Shown in pieces: positions 62,439 to 64,000 of a stretch of DNA of 64,000 nt; the first letter of the stretch is position 1, and every line of letters starts with the position of its first letter. The stretch covers positions 13,438,431-13,502,430 of the forward strand of contig JACBWW010000008.1 in assembly GCA_020086605.1 (NCBI GenBank). Reading direction: 5' to 3'. Under the pieces are notes generated by a model, which ran no database searches, was not told where the DNA came from, and saw only the letters and a program-made list of their open reading frames with translations. Made by a program: the position numbers and the translations under genes. The DNA comes from Lanius collurio. Its lineage: Eukaryota > Chordata > Aves > Passeriformes > Laniidae.

Positions 62439-64000
62439 AAGAGGGTCCCAGATGGAACTGTGACTGCAGAAGCCAAGCCCAGGCTTGCAGTGGATACTGA
62501 AATAGAACCTTGGCAGAAGCAGGGATGTGAAGCCTCTGAAACAGACCCTGGCTTGTGCCACGTACACCACTACCTGAGAAGTGGAAACAGCCAGGCCATC
62601 AAAAAACCAAGATTATCCCTCACAAGAAGCTGGTGGAAGGACAGGCTCTCAATAAAGGCTCTTATGCCTGCATCTTGAGTTGAAGCATCTTATTTCAAAT
62701 AGTCACTTAGCAACCAAAGTAGTGAAAATTGCCTGGGATCAGTACAATCCAGCACAACTGGAATAAACACAACTGTCCAAAGAAACTATTTCACCACTCC
62801 TGAAGGAATTAACTGCTTTCTCCTTGGAATAGCAATCCAAGTCCTGCTTCCTCCCTGTGCATCCCCCAAAGATATTTAACTGTTTTAGGCAGAAAGAGGG
62901 GAAAAGGTTTTCTGATTCTGTGCCTTGCAGTAATAGCCCCACACTTGCAGTGGGATCCAGTACTGCTGTGCTGTGCTCAGGTGATCAGGGTAGGGTTGCT
63001 GGTATACAGAATTGTGTGGATTCACTTCTCCCTGCCACCCCAAAGGAAGTCTGGGCAGAACTAGGGATAATGTGGCATCCTGAGGTAGCAGTGACATTCC
63101 TACATGGGCCTGCAGCAAGGCAGAAGTCTTCTGTCCTTCCCATCCTCTGACAGTCTCTCATTTTCATCTGTTCAGTGGTGAAAGTGGCTGCTCGGCATAT
63201 GCCTCAAATAACTTGCAAATCCTAACAGCTCTATTCACTTTGCTTCTAAATGTGCATTCTAAATGCGAAAAGGCATAAGTCTTTTCATAATCAGTGTCTA
63301 GAACCTATTACATCTAGGACATACACATGTTATGTATCTGGAGTTTAAAAGTTTAAAAAGTTTGAAAAGTTTGAGTAGAAGAAAAATATTTTTCTAAATA
63401 TGGATTGTAGTAATAACTATGTTGTATATTAAACTTAAAATGAGGTTACACTATTCATAATAAAATTATTTTTGGTCATAACACTAGCTTTTTTAATACT
63501 GTGGCAGTCTTCAATTTTGGGCCAATTAACAGTATTGAATATGATAAAGTGTTTGTGGTTTTCCCCTGATTGTGCAGACAGTGGGAGGTGGGTTGAGACT
63601 CTGGGAGGGGACAAGGGTGTGTCCTGCCACACTGAATAAACACTGTGAGAACAGACAGGATGCCTGTGTGGAAAGCCTGTGACTCAGCACAGCTGTGTGG
63701 ATCTCCTCCTCACATTCATCTTAGTACTGGGGGTTTCCAAATAGTTTTCAGGTGTCCTGGTCAACTGACACACTTTTTCCATTAAACTGATTTCCTTGTG
63801 GACATTGGGCTCTGCTTCTAGACAGACCACAATCCCACTGATAAAATAATTACAGAAACAGTTTCAATCTCTTCAAATTTTAATATATGATCCCTAAGTA
63901 GGTCAAAAGCAGCCCCCTTTCACCTTAATGGCAATGACGGCAAGAATTCCCAAAAAAAGTGATCTACAAACCACTTGAATTATTGTGAAACAGCATTTGT
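62439..64000. other. Right end of window, intergenic
   Basis: No gene recognised. A weak LTR-like segment with CTGAATAAACACTGTGAGAA near 63,632 is noted in the findings. Confidence 0.5.

Noticed and set aside
47641..64000. Search for F2RL1 (PAR2), the expected next gene
   Set aside because: No ORF with PAR marks (CHDV, DPFIY, tethered ligand) occurs; the gene probably lies beyond the window.
1..64000. CRISPR arrays, bacterial operons, or a multi-gene defence or biosynthetic system
   Set aside because: The window is intron-rich vertebrate DNA; no regularly spaced repeats or compact gene clusters are present.

Overview
This is a vertebrate genomic window, almost certainly from a bird and probably a passerine. 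It contains intron-rich genes with canonical GT-AG splice sites, avian CR1 LINE fragments, an avian solo LTR, and a SINE made of a tRNA-Ile-like head and a CR1-like tail, which resembles the passerine TguSINE1 family. The gene order IQGAP2 / F2RL2 / F2R matches human 5q13. That region corresponds to the avian Z chromosome, so Z linkage is likely but is an inference.

Layout. (1) 1-5,761: an intron of IQGAP2. It holds a complete two-exon gene on the minus strand, F2RL2 (protease-activated receptor 3, PAR3), at 791-3,634. (2) 5,762-33,664: the last 23 coding exons of IQGAP2 on the plus strand. They encode 1,068 C-terminal residues with no frame break: a degenerate WW-like segment, four IQ motifs, the RasGAP-related domain (GRD) and the RasGAP C-terminal domain. 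Its 3'UTR has AATAAA signals near 34,388-34,461. (3) 34,480-38,240: intergenic. (4) 38,240-47,540: F2R (thrombin receptor, PAR1) on the plus strand. Exon 1 lies in a CpG island; exon 2, after a 7.45-kb intron, carries nearly the whole receptor. The intron holds LTR-like and G-rich sequence. (5) 47,640-64,000: intergenic sequence downstream of F2R with three CR1 fragments, a solo LTR, the SINE and an (AATAG)n array. F2RL1, expected further downstream from mammalian gene order, is not seen.

How the genes relate. F2RL2 and F2R are neighbouring thrombin-cleaved G-protein-coupled receptors from an old PAR gene cluster, and IQGAP2 hosts one of them. IQGAP2 is a cytoskeletal/Rho-GTPase scaffold and shares location, not an obvious pathway, with the receptors.

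The most interesting protein observations are the PAR1 tethered-ligand region, which reads SFSMFF rather than mammalian SFLLRN while PAR3 keeps TFRG, and a Trp-to-Cys change in the WW-like segment of IQGAP2. I found no sign of a previously undescribed multi-gene system. All intronic ORFs of 60-170 codons that I checked look like CR1 debris or chance ORFs.
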